Of a stretch of DNA of 64,000 nt, positions 61,041 through 64,000 are shown in pieces; the first letter of the stretch is position 1; each line of letters opens with the position of its first letter. The notes beneath the pieces are model-generated. The model saw only the letters and a program-made list of their open reading frames with translations, was not told where the DNA came from and ran no database searches. The DNA lies in the NCBI GenBank assembly GCA_023374025.1, contig SIJG01000074.1:553911-617910 (forward strand), in the 5' to 3' direction. The stretch comes from Heterodera schachtii (lineage: Eukaryota; Nematoda; Chromadorea; Rhabditida; Heteroderidae). Made by a program: the position numbers and the translations under genes.

Positions 61041-62585
61041 GCGCGCTGACAAAAGCACTACATGACAAAATCACTACTGACAAAATCCCTACATGACAAA
61101 ATCCCTACTCAGCAAAAATTGACAAAATCCCTACTCAGCCAAAAATGACAAAATCCCTACCCAGCAAAAAATGACAAAATCCCTACCAAAAACACCGACA
61201 GTTAAAAAAGTTCTTTTTTCGAATATATTTTTAAACCAAAAGTGAAAAAAGCCGTGTGCCGACAAAATCCCGTCCCGACAAAATCCCGTCTCAGCCAAAA
61301 ACGACAAAATCCGTCTTCTTAAGAACACCGAACATTTAGAATTTTTTATTCTAACATAATAAATTGGCAAAAAGTGATTTGAAAAAGATAATTTGACAAC
61401 AGAAAATGCGATAAACAAAAACAAAAAATGTTGGACAAATCTATCAAATGTCAATCGTCTTCCGAATCAATATCGTTTTCATTGTTCCTCATATGGAGAC
61501 CACCAACGAATCCCTGCATCACCAAGCCCAAAAGGTTGCACACTTCCATCAGTTCTTCATTCGTTCCGAACCTTGCTGTTTCCAAAATTTCGACCACTCG
61601 CTGCTCTTTGATAATGTGTATGGGACGACGATTTCTGATTTTGCGTAAGCGTATAGCTTGCGCAATGTCTCTGTTTGTCGATGTCCTTGACGAACGCGGC
61701 CAAGAAAGCAGACCTGCTCAAGAAGGAAATGTGTTGGGGCTCAAAAGCCACAATACCGAGCCTTTGTTCAGCTTACGTGAGATCAATGAAACGTTTTGGC
61801 TACGTAGGACAGCCACGCCTGCATACCCAGTGGCGCCCTTTCTGTTGTCAAAGCAAACGCTCTGCGCACGTGCATGGGTGGCAGAAGTGCCAATGTCAAA
61901 ACTTTCCTAAAAAGAAAAACCAACCAAAATTCGTGTGAAATTTTTAAAAGGTACCTGAAAGTCCGGTGGACCTTCTTCCTTTCCTCTTCCGCTTCCTCAT
62001 CATTCCCATTAATGCGTCGTTAGTGCCCATCTGGTCAAAGGTTTCATCGGCAGTTCCTGATCTGACTTGTGCTCGCGTTTGGGATGGTTTCATTTGTGGG
62101 TTGTCTTTGATGGCCTGTTTGATCTGCGCTCTTCCCGTCTCTGCTGACTGTTGTGCCAAAACAGCGCAATGATTGTGTTCGTCTGCCTCCCGCACAACTG
62201 CTCGCTCCTCAACTACAATGTGTCGTCTGTTGATTCAAATGCGTGGCCGTTTCCTCAAATTTAAATTCTTTTCAAGGTGTTCACGGCAATTCATTTCAAG
62301 AAATTGACTCTTGCTCTAAATACGTAATGAATCATAAAACAAATCTTAAGATAAAAAAATATGTTGCTCCCGTGCAAGACTATCAGAGCTAGCAAGTTTT
62401 GAAACTTGTCATTTTATCTGAGTAGGGATTTTATCGGGTAGGGATTTTGTCATTTTCAAGGTTAGTAGGGATTTTGTCATTTTTTGCTGGGTAGGGATTT
62501 TGTCATGTAGAGATTTTGTCAGTAGGGATTTTGTCATTTTTGGCTGAGTAGGGATTTTGTCATGTAGGGATTTTGTCGGCACACG
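61040..62585. mobile_element. Degenerate Mutator-like element with repeat-array ends
   Basis: The left end (61040-61320) is an array of GACAAAATCCCTAC-type units; the right end (62405-62585) is the same array inverted (GTAGGGATTTTGTC). Between them, on the minus strand, are remnants of a protein: ERAVVREADEHNHCAVLAQQ near 62190 down to MMRKRKRKGRR, and ILETARFGTNEELMEVCNLL to DIDSEDD with a stop at 61449. The VREADEHNH pattern is the end of a FLYWCH-type zinc finger as found at the start of nematode MULE-encoded proteins. No transposase DDE core is seen. Confidence 0.6.
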
Positions 62586-62954
62586 CAATTTTCTCCTACA
62601 AATTCTCTCCAATATCGAGCCGGGAACATAGAAGAGAAGCAAGGAAAAAGAGATAGTGTTAGTGAGAAGCGAAAGGAAAAGCGAGAAAACGCAGACAGAC
62701 AACGAAAGGAAAGAAAGAAAAAATAGAGATAAAGAGACATTGAGAAAGTGAACTCACACTACTGAACACAGAGAAAGAGAGAGAGTACAAGGAAAAAGAG
62801 ACAACGCAGAAGAGAAAGCCCCTCGGGGGAACAAAAGCGAACGGCCATTTCTTCTGCTGGGACACACAACCTACAGCGTCTCCTTCTAATGCCATTAGCT
62901 AATTAACCACTAATTAACCTCAAATAACAAAACTGTCCCCTGCTTCTCCCGACA
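62586..62954. other. Upstream region shared with the F-box exon at 41252
   Basis: Purine-rich (GAGAAAG) sequence, then CCCCTCGGGG, GAACGGCCATTTCTTCTGCT and ATAACAAAACTGTCCCCTGC before the start codon. All are present in the same order upstream of 41252, which points to duplication of promoter and first exon together. Confidence 0.6.
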
Positions 62955-63094
62955 ATGGCGTCCAAATGCCTTCCGCCCGAACTTTTGTACGAAATTGTGC
63001 CTTTCGTCCTTGCAAAAATGCCGTCCCAAATTCGCTCTCGTCCTGTCGGCTGCTTCACAAACTTTTACTGCCACGTATCGTCAAATGGCAAAAG
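62955..63094 (+). pseudogene. F-box first exon, frameshifted copy
   Basis: Begins MASKCLPPELLYEIVPFVLA, then loses one base relative to the 141-nt exon at 41252-41392 (140 nt here, same GT donor position). After the indel the original frame continues as NSLSSCRLLHKLLLPRIVKW in another phase. Either a pseudogene exon or a consensus error in the A5 run at about 63016-63020. Confidence 0.65.
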
Positions 63095-63429
63095 GTAAGC
63101 CGTGCCATTTTTGGGACTCCAAGGAATTGTGCTCGAAATGCAATTTGTCTTGTCAACAACCAAAAAATCTGGATCCTCATCAACAGTAAATAAATTTAGA
63201 TTTGCCAAAAAATCCACCAAAAATAACAAAAAGCTAAATTTTTGCGCAAATAAAACAGCTCAATTAATAAATAAAATCTCAAATCTCATTTTTATCCGTT
63301 TCTACCCGACATTTGGGAATTTTTGCTATACATAGGTATTAAACTTTAAAAAATCTAAGACAAAAAAGTTTACATACACATAGAGTGAATTGAGTCTAAA
63401 AATTTCTTTTGTTCTAAAAAGTCGTGAAA

Positions 63430-64000
63430 ACGCCTTACGGACATTTGCGGACGGACATTTGCGGACGGACATTTGCGGACGGACACTTGCGGACGGACAT
63501 TTGCGGACAATTTCGGAAAAAAATAAAAAAATTTCATTAAAAAATTTTAAAAAATTTCTCAAAAATATGGAATGGAGACTGAAAACGAAATAAAATTTTG
63601 TTTTTGGTTTTCATCAGCAGGGAAATCATTTCGAGGCCCCACAAATTTTCAGAAAACAAAATCGGAAATCCGATGCCCAAAAATGTCGGGAATCGGATTT
63701 TAGTACAGCTGATGTTCAGCATTTATATAATAGGTTGTTCATTTTGAAATTGCCAGCAAATTTTGTTTGCGATTAAGCATGTCTCAGAATTTTTTTAAAG
63801 ATAAAAATAGCACTCTCACCGAATAGGCCTAAAAGCCTAAAACAAAGTTTTATTTTGTTTTCAGTCTCCATTCCATATTTTCAGAAATTTTTTAAAATTT
63901 TTTAATGAAATTTTTTTTATTTTTTCCCAAAATTGTCCGCAAATGTCCGTCCGCAAGTGTCCGTCCGCAAATGTCCGTCCGCAAATGTCCCACTGCGGTA
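63430..64000. mobile_element. Foldback element with GGACATTTGC repeat ends
   Basis: The left end (about 63437-63510) has five units of the type GGACATTTGCGGAC; the right end (about 63930-63990) is the same array inverted. The inverted similarity runs about 190 bases inwards, through GGAATGGAGACTGAAAAC. The right end is only a few bases from the window edge. No coding capacity. Confidence 0.85.

Noticed and set aside
61040..62585. Regularly spaced GACAAAATCCCTAC units as a CRISPR-like array
   Set aside because: Spacers are themselves repeated and irregular, the arrays are inverted at both ends of an element, and the DNA is eukaryotic.

Overview
The window looks like nuclear DNA of a nematode, most likely a tylenchid plant parasite of the cyst-nematode type (Globodera/Heterodera-like). 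The evidence is short introns with T-rich CAG/TAG acceptors, a nematode-style lamin, F-box proteins of a type I associate with cyst nematodes, several GC-AG introns, and many small inverted-repeat transposons. The genus is an inference. I assembled the gene models by hand, joining exons by splice sites and codon phase. Where every junction keeps frame I give exon coordinates.

Layout. 27-5940 (-): a long Gly/Asn/Gln-rich protein ending in a glutaredoxin-like domain without active-site cysteines. 7.7-8.3 kb (-): fragments of a single-pass membrane protein whose 3' end is a copy of the lamin 3' end. 9.6-12.0 kb: a nest of four DNA transposons. 12249-15946 (-): nuclear lamin, 10 exons, with a CaaX end. 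17.8-18.2 kb (+): 3' end of a BPI/LBP-like gene. 18.46-19.88 kb (+): F-box protein with a frameshift. 20514-21999 (+): ER cyclophilin. 22385-23062 (-): ornithine decarboxylase antizyme with its +1 ribosomal frameshift site. 24975-31636 (+): APC/C subunit CDC27/APC3, 17 exons. 30411-39613: a tandem duplication that copies the last two CDC27 exons, a large purine array and two transposons. 41.25 and 62.96 kb (+): two related F-box first exons, the second frameshifted. 43.98-47.31 kb (+): three tandem copies of a plectin-repeat-like exon pair. 49261-52895 (-): BTBD10/KCTD20 homologue. 54116-59996 (+): PA-TM-RING E3 ligase of the RNF13/RNF167 type, 17 exons. 61.0-62.6 kb: degenerate Mutator-like element. 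63.4-64.0 kb: another foldback element.

The genes do not form one pathway. They are mostly conserved housekeeping genes (nuclear lamina, cell-cycle ubiquitin ligase, polyamine control, ER folding, endosomal-type E3 ligase) set in repeat-rich DNA. The most notable features are the antizyme frameshift signal, the recent tandem duplication at the end of CDC27, three phase-supported GC-AG introns in three conserved genes, the triplicated phase-0 plectin-like modules, and the dated succession of transposon insertions at 9.6-12.0 kb.
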